64,000 nt of DNA from JBBTCX01 sp964494205 (GCA_964494205.1 CAZBRD010000002.1:62001-126000), one strand, 5' to 3'; shown: positions 35,132-44,225, counted from the stretch's first letter. Made by a program: numbers and translations. The notes: generated by a model not told the origin, from the letters alone.

Positions 35132-36022
35132 CTATTGAATGCTTAAGCCTTGTTTTTTTGCTAGTTCTCTTACTCTGCGTATTGCGTTTTCCAGTCTCGG
35201 CATAAAGTCCTCAATAGGACAACCGAAGACTATGCGCCGAGTTGGACTCCAACCTGTATCGATAGCGATAATCCAGTATCGCTCCATTTCTGGATTGAAA
35301 CCGAAGATAGGTCCGCCACTAAGTCCCTTGAGAGTTTCTATTGTGACAGTCTGCGGCAGTTTCGCTACAAAGCGTCGATGATCCGTTTTGCTGTTCTCTT
35401 CTTTAGCAAGCTCAGGATCGTATTCTAGTTCAATTGCCATTGGCTCAAACTTAACGTGCATGTTGCCGTTTATTAGTCTGCCATCTCCAAAGCCTTGCGG
35501 TACGCCAAAAACAAAGAATCGACTGAGCGTTTGTCCAGCGAGTCCGCTGTATTCTTTCTTTGTTAGTGGCGAGATGTTGTTTCTCATCAGTAGTTCGCGC
35601 GTATTGTTCGGTATTAGAATCGCGCCCGAATCAATCCCATATTCATCCAAAATGCTTTGATCATCAATATCGACAAACGCCGCTCCCTTGATCGTTTCGT
35701 TAGGTAAATTGACGGTCCCTATCTTGTCTACTGCGTCATATCCGAACCTATCGTACAGCCAAAACGTTTTTACATAGCCACCGTCGATGAACTCTAGCAT
35801 ACTTTTGATGCAATGCCCTGCCGTTATTAGAAACGGGAATCCATCAACATCCACCAGAAACGAAGAATACCAAATTGGCTTATCAATGATGTTCGACGGT
35901 TGCTTCGGATCGGGTCCGTGATACTGCCCCGTTATGAGTACAAGATGCTTACCTAGCATCTTCGGAAACATACTCTCATCTATTGTCATCCTCTTTTTGC
36001 TCCAATTACAAAGAGTTTTCAA
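35132..36022 (-). CDS. Trypsin-like serine protease
   Basis: 296 residues from TTG 36022; ATG 35989 (285 residues) has a better ribosome site. A chymotrypsin-fold protease is indicated by FLITAGHC (His70), DSGAILI (candidate Asp131) and GLSGGPIFG (Ser235, GxSGGP). There is no signal peptide or membrane span, so it should act in the cytoplasm. It overlaps the 128-residue partner gene by TTGA. Cytoplasmic trypsin-like proteases in mobile elements are often effectors of defence systems, but the partner is not a known sensor, so the role is open. Confidence 0.75.
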   Translation of the reverse strand: MKTLCNWSKKRMTIDESMFPKMLGKHLVLITGQYHGPDPKQPSNIIDKPIWYSSFLVDVDGFPFLITAGHCIKSMLEFIDGGYVKTFWLYDRFGYDAVDKIGTVNLPNETIKGAAFVDIDDQSILDEYGIDSGAILIPNNTRELLMRNNISPLTKKEYSGLAGQTLSRFFVFGVPQGFGDGRLINGNMHVKFEPMAIELEYDPELAKEENSKTDHRRFVAKLPQTVTIETLKGLSGGPIFGFNPEMERYWIIAIDTGWSPTRRIVFGCPIEDFMPRLENAIRRVRELAKKQGLSIQ

Positions 36023-36405
36023 ATCTCAGGGATATTGATGTCTGCGCCATATTGAATCAGGTCTTGAACACCCAAAGCCTGCAAGTCGACTGGTCGAAGA
36101 TCGATTGACGGTCTAACTGTTATGCCATTCGTAAACATGAGCAAACCATCTGCTTTTCTAATGCCTAGAAAGTCCTGCTGAGCAAGTGTTCCCGCGAGTC
36201 GGTCTAGTTCGTTGTCAAAGACAACTCCGCCGTCTGGTCTCACGTTAAATGCAAGATGCGCGTCGCCGTTCGCTAACCTGTTACGCCAGATTTGCCCTGT
36301 CCTTTGGCTCGCTATTACTCTAAGCGTTCCCGTAGGGTCTTCCAGCGTGAATCGGGCAATCAAGAAAGAGTCATTTGGTTCAAAGGTGATGGCTGTTACT
36401 CTCAT
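36019..36405 (-). CDS. Unknown partner of the trypsin-like protease
   Basis: 128 residues, with AGGAG 7 bases upstream of ATG 36405. The first 70 residues look beta-rich (ITFEPNDSFLIARFTLEDPTGTLRVIAS); the C-terminal part is PSIDLRPVDLQALGVQDL. No family recognised. It is upstream of and coupled to the protease gene, so the two likely work together, for instance as a recognition or inhibitor subunit. Confidence 0.6.
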   Translation of the reverse strand: MRVTAITFEPNDSFLIARFTLEDPTGTLRVIASQRTGQIWRNRLANGDAHLAFNVRPDGGVVFDNELDRLAGTLAQQDFLGIRKADGLLMFTNGITVRPSIDLRPVDLQALGVQDLIQYGADINIPEI

Positions 36406-36545
36406 CGCGCACTCCTAAGTCTGAACGAAAAAGGGTTGCCGTTGCCAGCAACCCCGTACAGTGACCCCGACTATGCGGCAATCTATTACTCGCTCGTTCT
36501 CGCGTCAACGCATAGTCGCTTGACGGTTAAAACCAGAATGCGAAA

Positions 36546-37268
36546 ATGAAGGCAATGACAGTCGCAAACGAGAAAGAGAAAAAGGAAACCTTCGCAAGCA
36601 AACTACCGATCGAAGTTGCCAAGGCATTCATGTCGCTTTTGGTCGGCATTGGCTTAGCCACGATCGGCTTTCTATATTTTCAACGCGCGCCGAAAATTGA
36701 ATACGAAGTGAACATGTCGGCCCCCTTTGACTGCGGCGGAAATCTTATTTCGATTCTTACATTGTCAATTTTCAACACAGGAAATCTTCGCGCCGATGAA
36801 ATAGAATGTCCGCTGGACATGAAACATCCTTGCAAAGTATTGCAAAGCAAGCTGGATGCATCGGGAAAGGTGAACGTCGAAGAACAGCCTGGGAGTGTTA
36901 ATGACGTCGAGAGAATTTGCCTAATCAAAGCGGACTACCTAGCCCCCGATGATAAGATTGTTTACGAAGCAAGAGTAGATGTAAAAAGCAAAAACAACAA
37001 TCTTGTGCTGCCGTTGAGGTTACGAGCGAAAGATTCTCTGGGAGTACAGCGTCCGAAGCCAACTAAGGAAAGCCCCCCCGTTTGGGTATTTGTGGTGGTC
37101 TTCATCATCGCGACCGTGGTAGCGGTTATTACAACTGCTGGCGTCATAAAGGTAACTTCGATCATGGCCAAATTGATTAGGGAACTCAGTGCCAAAGAAG
37201 CCCTCGAACATGTCCGAGCTTCTGGCGATAAGGCTGGTCAGCCCCCCAACGAGTCAAAGGCCTCTTGA
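36546..37268 (+). CDS. Two-span membrane protein
   Basis: 240 residues. Spans at about 28-45 and 178-203 flank a 130-residue domain with cysteine pairs (FDCGG, IECPLDMKHPC). A short charged tail follows. Both ends would be cytoplasmic and the middle domain external or periplasmic. A second ATG at 36555 is possible. No family recognised. It could be a superinfection-exclusion or signalling protein, but nothing in the sequence decides this. Confidence 0.6.
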   Translation: MKAMTVANEKEKKETFASKLPIEVAKAFMSLLVGIGLATIGFLYFQRAPKIEYEVNMSAPFDCGGNLISILTLSIFNTGNLRADEIECPLDMKHPCKVLQSKLDASGKVNVEEQPGSVNDVERICLIKADYLAPDDKIVYEARVDVKSKNNNLVLPLRLRAKDSLGVQRPKPTKESPPVWVFVVVFIIATVVAVITTAGVIKVTSIMAKLIRELSAKEALEHVRASGDKAGQPPNESKAS

Positions 37269-37429
37269 TCGGCTCATGTCCCACCATTTGCCATAAGTTT
37301 TTGAGCTTGTAAGTGTGCGCGACCCAACAGTCTAGCCGGTCAATGACCGGCTAGACTTTACGCCTCAATTGTCGATTCAAACTAAGAGCTGTACTTGGCG
37401 GTTGAAACCGTTTTGATATCATGTAAAGC

Positions 37430-38029
37430 ATGAAGACTATTGCCTACATGCGAGTATCAAGCCAGAAAATCAACGGACATTCACGCCAATCAACAGGATC
37501 GCAACGAAACGCGATCAAGCGTCATCTAGCAGCCCATCGCACTAAAGATGTGACGTGGCTTGAGGACTACGCATCAGGCAAGAGGCAGGACAATAGACCT
37601 GAGTTTCAACGAATGATGGAACTATTTCGTGCGCCAAACTCTCAATACAAGCAGCTAATTATTTTCAAATTGGATCGCTTGGGACGCTCGGCAATTAGCA
37701 CGATGAACGTCATCAGCGAATTGCTTTCACTTGGCGTTAAGATCGTAGTATTGACTCAAGGTTTTGTCTTCGACTCATCAGCCATGAGTCAGTTCATGGT
37801 TGCAATCTTTTCGGCACTTGCACAACTCGAATCAGATCATGCGTCGGAGAGAATTAAGGCTGGACTTGCTGTAGCAAAGAACAATGGCGTGCGACTCGGT
37901 AAGCCACGCAACGATAAGAAACGTGAACGCATCCAAACACTTCTCGACAAGGGCAAATCAGTTGCCGACATCAGTAAGACGTTACGTTGCACGCGACAGA
38001 ACGTATACGCCTACTTAAAAGCATCCTAG
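37430..38029 (+). CDS. Serine recombinase of the resolvase/invertase group
   Basis: 199 residues. Short serine recombinase: catalytic Ser10 in YMRVSSQ, GSQRNAIKRHL, LEDYASGKRQDNRPEFQRMM, FKLDRLGRS and the E-helix region LAQLESDHASERIKAGLA. A C-terminal helix-turn-helix (SVADISKTLRCTRQNVYAYL) binds DNA. Proteins of this size act as resolvases or invertases. It lies next to a region with inverted repeats that could be its recombination sites. No invertible segment is obvious. Confidence 0.9.
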   Translation: MKTIAYMRVSSQKINGHSRQSTGSQRNAIKRHLAAHRTKDVTWLEDYASGKRQDNRPEFQRMMELFRAPNSQYKQLIIFKLDRLGRSAISTMNVISELLSLGVKIVVLTQGFVFDSSAMSQFMVAIFSALAQLESDHASERIKAGLAVAKNNGVRLGKPRNDKKRERIQTLLDKGKSVADISKTLRCTRQNVYAYLKAS

Positions 38030-38698
38030 TACAACCAACAACGCTATCACTCCGTAAACGGCCACGAACAGCATCACGCTGAACCTCTTACTTACTTCAA
38101 TTTGAATAGATTGATCCTTTCAATAGACTTCAGGGACGGCATTTTGTACAAACCCGTTAGTGCCAACTGTTGGCACGCTGACAAATATAACAGTTGTTAT
38201 TGTTGCTTTTCGCGACTTAGTGGCACCTGAAAGAACCTGTGAAAAACAAGCAGAACACCCTATAGAAATAGGCATTTGGTAAGGGTGGCTGTCAAAGATA
38301 ACATTTTTCGGGTGACACCATATCAACCTAGATGCTCCTATCGCGGAATTGGCGAGTAGCATCTAGGTCGCAAAAAGCGTCGCTCGGTGCCAAATAGTGA
38401 CACCCACCCCTCAACTTAGAACGCAAAAAGTGCAGAAAAGCGACCTGCCAGCCCTGTTTTTCACTGTGTCGAAAAATCGGGTGCGCTTTTTTCGACCTAA
38501 ATCGACCTAAATGCTCCTGCAAAGTGTCGCAGGTCGGCACTCAAAAAGTTTTATTTATTGGTTGGACCAGTGGCATGCTGCTTATTCCCCCTGTCGGACG
38601 CGTTAGTTCTTTGGCCTTCAAAAATAATTCTCGCGATTGAAGGATTTGTATGATGATTTGCACAAATCTAGTGCTGAAACCTTTTTTCGGAGCGCTAT
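38030..38698. promoter_or_regulatory. Repeat-rich control region upstream of the head operon
   Basis: Gene-free stretch of 669 bases. It holds a perfect palindrome TGCCAACTGTTGGCA (38161-38175), the near-palindrome ATAAC-AGTT-GTTAT (38187-38200), and a 10-bp inverted repeat CCTAGATGCT / AGCATCTAGG (38327-38336 and 38358-38367). It also has a tandem CGACCTAAAT (38493-38512) that continues into ATGCTCCT, and GATTTG-CA-CAAATC (38655-38668) just before the operon. ACCTA-x-ATGCTCCT occurs twice. Candidates are operators of the late promoter or recombinase sites. Confidence 0.6.
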
Positions 38699-38968
38699 AT
38701 GTCATCAAAACCGAACCAATACAGCCGCTACGACTTGGTTGGCTTGAAAGAGCTGATCGAAGAAATCGTGCAGAACGAAAACCCATTGAATGCAACGACT
38801 GATGTCGTGATTCAAAATGAGGCAAAAACGCGGGGAATCAAATGCACGACCGCCAGCATTCGACAAACCAGAATGCTCCTAGGCATGCCAGCAAGTTACG
38901 AGCGAAGGCGTCGTGCGATGATGGAAGTGGCGAGAAACAACAACGGTGTTTTTCAAATCAACACGTAA
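38699..38968 (+). CDS. Small putative HTH protein resembling the sigma-54 DNA-binding domain
   Basis: 89 residues. The block NPLNATTDVVIQNEAKTRGIK, TTASIRQTRMLLGMPASYERRR follows the order of the RpoN C-terminal domain (PLSD...I...L...G, then RRTVAKYRE...IPSS..R). Similarity is by eye only. It opens the head operon, so it may regulate it or bind the packaging site. The helical middle and Arg-rich end fit DNA binding. Confidence 0.5.
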   Translation: MSSKPNQYSRYDLVGLKELIEEIVQNENPLNATTDVVIQNEAKTRGIKCTTASIRQTRMLLGMPASYERRRRAMMEVARNNNGVFQINT

Positions 38969-38977
38969 AGGAGAATA

Positions 38978-39235
38978 GTGGGACAAGTTTATCGAAGGCC
39001 ACGTTCAACGTGCATTGTTCATTCTTCGTTCACGACAACAAGTCGTGCCAATGCCAACAAGAGTTGGGACGCTGTACCTGATGGAGCACTCGGACGTGTG
39101 AGCGTGACGTTCAAACGCGGAGGCAAGGGCACCTACAACTTTAACAGGCCAATGAAAAAAAGCTTTTGGATGCAATGGATGCGTGCAGCAAGCAAGGGCA
39201 GGTTTTTCAACGACAACATTCGCGGGAGGTTTTGA
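38978..39235 (+). CDS. KTSC-domain small protein
   Basis: 85 residues from GTG 38978, with GGAGA just upstream. The C-terminal half VSVTFKRGGKGTYNFNRPMKKSFW, MRAASKGRFFNDNIRGRF follows the KTSC pattern (Phe-Lys-Gly-Gly, Tyr-x-Tyr/Phe, Ala-x-Ser-x-Gly-x-Phe-x-x-x-Ile-Arg). KTSC domains of unknown role are common in phages. The stop overlaps the next ATG (TGATG). Confidence 0.7.
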   Translation: MGQVYRRPRSTCIVHSSFTTTSRANANKSWDAVPDGALGRVSVTFKRGGKGTYNFNRPMKKSFWMQWMRAASKGRFFNDNIRGRF

Positions 39236-39435
39236 TGTTAGCAATCGAAGTTTTCAAGGATTCAGAGGGATACGCCATTGAGCTAGAGAGTATTCGTTAC
39301 GAAATGAGCGAAGGTGCGTTTGAGATGTTCATCGAAGATTGCACAGGATTGATAAAACGAGATTTGGTTGACGAAAGTGAAACGCTTTCGAAGCGCATCC
39401 TGCTGGATGTCGAAGATGATGAGGCTGAGGATTAA
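39235..39435 (+). CDS. Small acidic protein
   Basis: 66 residues from ATG 39235, overlapping the previous stop; GGGAGG lies upstream. Strongly acidic, with a C-terminus ending DDEAED. No family recognised. Conserved placement within the operon supports it being a real gene. Confidence 0.6.
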   Translation: MLAIEVFKDSEGYAIELESIRYEMSEGAFEMFIEDCTGLIKRDLVDESETLSKRILLDVEDDEAED

Positions 39436-39437
39436 GC

Positions 39438-39875
39438 GTGCCATCGAGTCGAAAACGGAAATATCAACTCACATCCAAGCCATCTGCGCTCAACAAGATT
39501 TGCGTCACGTCGTTGCTCCCTAAGAGCAAATTATCGCTCTTCTATTCTTTGCTCGATGATCTTGAGTATGAGTCGCTCACAGGGAGTGCGAAGCATATTG
39601 CTATTCTTTTTTCCAAAACCTACATGGACCTGTTGATCGCTCTTGATTGTCGTGCCGTGGATGAACTCGACTTTCAAACGCGAATTATCAAGCATCAAGA
39701 TGTTGAAAAACTTCAAACGACATTGCTGAAGTATCATGCAGCACTCTTAAAAGAGAAACCCACCAAACAAGAACAGGAGCCAGCAGCTACCGCTCCTATC
39801 ACGCAACCTGAGCAAATCGACGAACCTGATTTGCAGCAACAACTAGAGGAGTTAGTCCGCAATAATGGCTATTAA
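39438..39875 (+). CDS. Candidate small terminase subunit
   Basis: 145 residues from GTG 39438. The basic N-terminus (PSSRKRKYQLTSK) and predominantly helical middle are followed by a Gln/Glu/Pro linker and a short C-terminal helix. It overlaps the large terminase gene by 11 bases, the usual position of TerS. The assignment rests on position and shape; no sequence motif confirms it. Confidence 0.5.
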   Translation: MPSSRKRKYQLTSKPSALNKICVTSLLPKSKLSLFYSLLDDLEYESLTGSAKHIAILFSKTYMDLLIALDCRAVDELDFQTRIIKHQDVEKLQTTLLKYHAALLKEKPTKQEQEPAATAPITQPEQIDEPDLQQQLEELVRNNGY

Positions 39876-41292
39876 GCACGTTCAAAAGAGTACCGACATC
39901 GTTGATCTAATTGAATCGCTTCTCGTTTGGCAGGGTAAGCCTGTTCGGTTGTTGCCGTGGCAAAAGAACGTCGCACGCGAAATGGCGTCATTGCGCGAAC
40001 CGAAACACTTTTGCATCGTGAAGGGAAGGCAAGTTGGCGGTTCGTTCCTGTGCAGTTGTCTCATCGCAGTATGGGCCTTCATCTATAGCCGACTCACTTC
40101 GTTAGTCATAAGCAAGACACAATCGCAAGCCACGTATATAGCGGCCTACGCTCGTGCGCTCATTCAGGCAAGCCCCGTAATCTCGCAATACATCGATGAA
40201 AAACGAACGCGAAAATACGATCTTTGGTTGACCAACGACTCGCACTTGATGGATCGCACTTTGGGCGTGTCAGGTGTCAATCTTCGCGGCATCTCGTTGT
40301 CGTGCAATCCCGACGAAGGAATATACGGCACACTTGTGGTCGATGAGGCAAGTTACTGCGAAGGCGTCGAAAACGTACTTCCCGCATGTATCAATGCAAC
40401 TCAAATCCTGTGTTCAACCCCAAGAGGTAAAAGCAAGAGCAACTTCTTTTTCAATGCTTGCGAGTCTGGAGACTGGCGGGTGTTCCATGTGCCGATGGTG
40501 ATGAACAACAGAATCAGTCCCGACAAAATTGCAAGACTTAGAAAGCAATACGGACCTGCACAACAGAAGCAAGAGATCGACGCTTGTTTTGCAAACGCCG
40601 AAGAAAACGTGTTCGATTGTGCCAGCATCGAGAGGAGCATCGATTCAACACTTCCGTTGTTTGATGCGAATACTTTTTCTTTCGCGCCAGATAAGTTTCC
40701 GTTCCGACACCTAGCAGACCCCGACAAGAACTACGTGTTCTCATTTGACCCGATTTTTGGAAGTTCTGAGGGAGATGATTCGTGTTTAACGATATGGGAA
40801 CCGTTGGACGGTGGGCACAAACTCAAGATAGTTGCCTACTGCCTATGGAGTGGTACGGGCAACGACGATGGACGCAACGCCATACTCACCGATAGCGCCG
40901 AACAAATCTTGAGTGACATACTAGAGTTTGGCAAATGGTTCACTCCAGTCAGAGTGTCAATCGATGACACGACGAACCCTTGGTATTCCCTCATGCTTCT
41001 GAATCGACACCTTTGGCCAGTGGACGCGATCAAGTGGACCCAACAGGAAAAGGAAAGGCTAATTTCGCACCTTGATTCCTGTTTGCGTGCCGATCGTTTG
41101 ATATTAAATCGCGATCCCGAAATCCTCGCGCAGCTTTGCGATTTTGGCTACAACCTCAAGAAGTGCGAAGCATCGGAAAGAAAGATTTATTTGAACCAAA
41201 AAGACGATGCGGTAGCCAGTTGTGCGATGGCTGCAAAATACATTTCAGGCGAACAGAATCAAGAAACGTTAATCACATTGGGAACGTGGTGA
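39865..41292 (+). CDS. terL: Terminase large subunit
   Basis: 475 residues; packages DNA into the procapsid. The ATPase domain (1-260) has the adenine-binding LLPWQKN, Walker A region GRQVGGS (54-60), Walker B GTLVVDEAS (Asp160-Glu161) and coupling motif STPRG (184-188). The nuclease domain (about 285-470) has FSFDPIFGSSEGDD and DDAVAS acidic positions. The Walker A lysine expected before the Ser is Gly here, with a Lys just upstream in KGRQ. The order small terminase - TerL - portal is standard for tailed-phage head modules. Confidence 0.9.
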   Translation: MAIKHVQKSTDIVDLIESLLVWQGKPVRLLPWQKNVAREMASLREPKHFCIVKGRQVGGSFLCSCLIAVWAFIYSRLTSLVISKTQSQATYIAAYARALIQASPVISQYIDEKRTRKYDLWLTNDSHLMDRTLGVSGVNLRGISLSCNPDEGIYGTLVVDEASYCEGVENVLPACINATQILCSTPRGKSKSNFFFNACESGDWRVFHVPMVMNNRISPDKIARLRKQYGPAQQKQEIDACFANAEENVFDCASIERSIDSTLPLFDANTFSFAPDKFPFRHLADPDKNYVFSFDPIFGSSEGDDSCLTIWEPLDGGHKLKIVAYCLWSGTGNDDGRNAILTDSAEQILSDILEFGKWFTPVRVSIDDTTNPWYSLMLLNRHLWPVDAIKWTQQEKERLISHLDSCLRADRLILNRDPEILAQLCDFGYNLKKCEASERKIYLNQKDDAVASCAMAAKYISGEQNQETLITLGTW

Positions 41293-41300
41293 AAGGAAAC

Positions 41301-41561
41301 ATGACCAAGAAAGAAGCAAAACAACTTAAGAGTTTGAAAGAGCAATTGTACGAAGCGAACGAAGATTTTGATCGTGCGTCCATCATTTTTCATGAAGTGA
41401 TCGACTGCCACAACCCACAACTCGTAATGTCAGCCCGAAGCCATCTCTCCTTGTGTGCATCAAAGGCAGAGCACTTGAAGCAACTGATTCGCGCAATGGA
41501 AAGACCAACAAAACCAAACAGGAGTACGAAACCCGTTGCAGTTTCTAAGAAGCGTTCTTAA
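41301..41561 (+). CDS. Small helical protein between TerL and portal
   Basis: 86 residues from ATG 41301, with GAAAGGAA upstream. Lys/Glu/Leu-rich helices (KEAKQLKSLKEQLYEANEDFD) and a basic end. It overlaps the portal start by 26 bases. No family recognised. Confidence 0.6.
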   Translation: MTKKEAKQLKSLKEQLYEANEDFDRASIIFHEVIDCHNPQLVMSARSHLSLCASKAEHLKQLIRAMERPTKPNRSTKPVAVSKKRS

Positions 41562-42948
41562 TTACTTTGCACCGAAGGCTGAGGCTGCTCCTGACAACAT
41601 CATCGCTCTTGGCGTTAGTGGCACTTCGCAGAAATCCCTAACGACCGAGCAACCGTCTTGGTTTAATGCGAACCAGCAATTCCTGATCCCGCGTCACAAC
41701 CTCAACGACTATTGGAATCTGTTCCAGCAATCAGACTTGGCGCATGCCATTGTCAACTGTTTGGCTCACGGAATTGTTAGCGAGTTGAAGTGTGTAAGCG
41801 AGTCCGATGAGTTGGCCACATGGATCAATGAATGGATTGAGCGGACTAACCTTCAAACTACGGTGCTGCAAATGGTCAAGAATATGCTCCTTTTCGGAGT
41901 TAGTTACGGAGAAATCTGCACCAACGGTTCAAGACTGTTTGATGGCACTCAAATAGAAAAGATCAAAATAGTTGATAGTCGCTCAGTTGTGCAGCAAGTG
42001 ACGAAACACGGTGATGTGAAATTATTCGTGCAGAAACCGTTGTTCATGATGAATCCAAACGTGCTGAACGTTTCGTTTGATACGCCGTTGGTGCCTCAAT
42101 CAATCCTCTGTTTTCGCAATAACTCAGAAACGGTGTTCAGTCGCTACGGTTTGAGTGTGTTGGAACCTATACGCTCGATGCTTATTGCACGTCAAAGTGT
42201 CATTGACGCAAGCGTTGCCGCAACAGTTTCAAGTGCGAAGCCTCTGGTTTTCTTTGCGTTTACTTCCGATGCACCGATGGATCAAAGGAATCGTGTCGAG
42301 AATATCAAATCTATGCGAGAAGAAACAGATAAGGCTGAGAAATTGCAAACGAGATTCCTCATGGCCGCTGGAGGTCAAGGGCAATACCAGCTTCAACCGA
42401 TTAGTGCGACACTTCCGACCAACATTCAAGATGTAGTCAATCAACTCTCTGTCGCTTGTTCAATCGCCTGTGGAATCGCTCCATCTCAACTCGGACTGTC
42501 AACTACAGGATCAGGCACAGTAACAAGTTTCGAGTCATCAAGCAGCAACAGCCTGAACCAGCACGCAAGTCTTCAAACAATGGTGCTGGAACAATTGAAA
42601 CCACTCTGGGACTTGTTGCCATTCATCGAGAAAGTGCCATCAGGTGAAATCAAGGTCACGATGGAATCTGTCAGTGTCGAAGTAGACAAGCAAATCGAAG
42701 AAACAAGCACGATTCGCATCAATAACACTTTGCTTCAGGCGAAAGCGGGACTCATCGGGCCTGATGCTGTGATGCGCAATCTTGGTCTTGGTTCCAAGGT
42801 ATTCGATGAAGATTTGTTCAACACACATATCACGGGGCCGCCTGAACCAACCAACGGCAACGATCCAAACGTAAACCAACAACAACGTGCCAGCATTCAA
42901 GGGAAGACGGGGAACAATCCGAGCGGCACGAAAGGAGAAGAAACTTGA
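41536..42948 (+). CDS. Phage portal protein
   Basis: 470 residues from TTG 41536, with GGAG 11 bases upstream. Forms the dodecameric DNA gateway at the capsid vertex. HK97/SPP1-type features are DYWNLFQQSDLAHAIVNCL, a KNMLLFGVSYGEI segment, the conserved helix around VIDASVAATV, and the later IACGIAPSQLGL...FESSSSNSLNQHASLQTM region seen in many portals. It lies between terminase and protease genes as expected. Confidence 0.85.
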   Translation: MQFLRSVLNYFAPKAEAAPDNIIALGVSGTSQKSLTTEQPSWFNANQQFLIPRHNLNDYWNLFQQSDLAHAIVNCLAHGIVSELKCVSESDELATWINEWIERTNLQTTVLQMVKNMLLFGVSYGEICTNGSRLFDGTQIEKIKIVDSRSVVQQVTKHGDVKLFVQKPLFMMNPNVLNVSFDTPLVPQSILCFRNNSETVFSRYGLSVLEPIRSMLIARQSVIDASVAATVSSAKPLVFFAFTSDAPMDQRNRVENIKSMREETDKAEKLQTRFLMAAGGQGQYQLQPISATLPTNIQDVVNQLSVACSIACGIAPSQLGLSTTGSGTVTSFESSSSNSLNQHASLQTMVLEQLKPLWDLLPFIEKVPSGEIKVTMESVSVEVDKQIEETSTIRINNTLLQAKAGLIGPDAVMRNLGLGSKVFDEDLFNTHITGPPEPTNGNDPNVNQQQRASIQGKTGNNPSGTKGEET

Positions 42949-43826
42949 TTGATCCAAACCTAAAGAACGAAGCAATAGCCACATCGGAAGACCTAGCACT
43001 CATCAATGCCATCACCTATCGACCCTACAAGTCCGACGAAGTGAAGGTGTATAAAGCGAAGTTCATCGACTCTCAGATCACAGGAAACAAGAGACAATGG
43101 ACACCAGCGTATCAAGAAAATGCTGTGCGCGCTGGGCTGTGGACGGGCACGCCTGTTACGTTGAACCATGTCAACACTTACAACGAAGCAGATAACCTAG
43201 TGCTCGGTCGCGTTTTTCACGCGGAATACAAACCAGAAACAGGCGAAACATTCGGAAAGTTTTACGTTCCGAACAACTTACATAGTTCCAGATTGTTCAA
43301 CGAAGGCGTCGAACAACAGAAGTTCAAGGGAGTGAGCATCGGAGCACATCCGACGAACGTAAAGCAAGCCAACGGAATAGAAGTCATTGGACCATCGGAA
43401 AACGATTGGATATCGCACCTTGCCATCGTCAATAAACCTGGGTGCCAGACTTGCGGCATTGTACAGGAGTGCATGGACGATATTCCTTTGGTCATCGAAG
43501 AAATCAAAACAACACCATCATCATGCAGTTGCCAATTGAAGACCGAAAGCGTTGAAGACAAAGAGCAGAGAGAACTTGGCAGAATAACACACGAAGAGTT
43601 AAAGGTTGATTACCTCAAATTGCAGGGAATGGTGTTAGGTTTACAAATCTCGCGTCCAACATACGAATCGATTGCGGCCAACATGCCACCTCTTCAGTTG
43701 CGCCAAGTCGTCAAAGATTTGCGTACAGTCGCGAGCAAGAAAATAGATGCTCCCGAATCAACGTTAGATTCAGGAGCAAAACAAATCGAGAAGCAATTAG
43801 AAACCTTAAAACTCATGCGGGGATAA
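42945..43826 (+). CDS. Prohead protease / scaffold-like protein
   Basis: 293 residues from TTG 42945, which overlaps the portal stop (TTGA), with GGAG 8 bases upstream. The N-terminal 170 residues resemble head maturation proteases: VTLNHVN near residue 66, FKGVSIGAHP (candidate Ser) and WISHLAIVNKPGCQTC, the usual His/Ser-Ile-Gly and His-x-x-x-Val-x-x-Pro blocks. The C-terminal 90 residues are helical and charged, as in protease-scaffold fusions. It precedes decoration and capsid genes. Confidence 0.72.
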   Translation: MIDPNLKNEAIATSEDLALINAITYRPYKSDEVKVYKAKFIDSQITGNKRQWTPAYQENAVRAGLWTGTPVTLNHVNTYNEADNLVLGRVFHAEYKPETGETFGKFYVPNNLHSSRLFNEGVEQQKFKGVSIGAHPTNVKQANGIEVIGPSENDWISHLAIVNKPGCQTCGIVQECMDDIPLVIEEIKTTPSSCSCQLKTESVEDKEQRELGRITHEELKVDYLKLQGMVLGLQISRPTYESIAANMPPLQLRQVVKDLRTVASKKIDAPESTLDSGAKQIEKQLETLKLMRG

Positions 43827-43833
43827 GAAAGAA

Positions 43834-44220
43834 ATGATCTTTAGAGAAATAACACATCTTAGGCAACAAAGCGTAACAAGCGCCGATGCAGTGGACTTGA
43901 CCGACCATGATTTCGCAATGCGATACACCACATCAGGTCACGTCATGAAGTGCGGTGCAAATGAAATACCGACTTTTTTCGCGAACTCCTCGTGCGAAGC
44001 CGAAAGCAGCCTGTCAGTTGTGACGGTGCAGCCAATGCGTTGTTCATTGCGGATCAGCGGAAACATCCAAACGGGCGACAAGGTTGCCGTCAATGCTTCG
44101 GCACACTTCTGTGCCAGTGATACGGCACAGTCGGCGGTCTTGGCCAGCAAAGACTTCGCGATCGCACTCGAATCAGGAACTGACACTTATATCGACGTTG
44201 ATGTCGTAAGGGGGATTTAA
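43834..44220 (+). CDS. Candidate capsid decoration protein
   Basis: 128 residues, beta-rich, with RYTTSGHVMKCGANEIPTFF and LSVVTVQPMRCSLRISGNIQTGDKVAV. Size, position between protease and major capsid genes, and the ...GDxVAVNA... pattern fit decoration or DUF2190-type cement proteins. No certain family match. Confidence 0.55.
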   Translation: MIFREITHLRQQSVTSADAVDLTDHDFAMRYTTSGHVMKCGANEIPTFFANSSCEAESSLSVVTVQPMRCSLRISGNIQTGDKVAVNASAHFCASDTAQSAVLASKDFAIALESGTDTYIDVDVVRGI

Positions 44221-44225
44221 GCACA

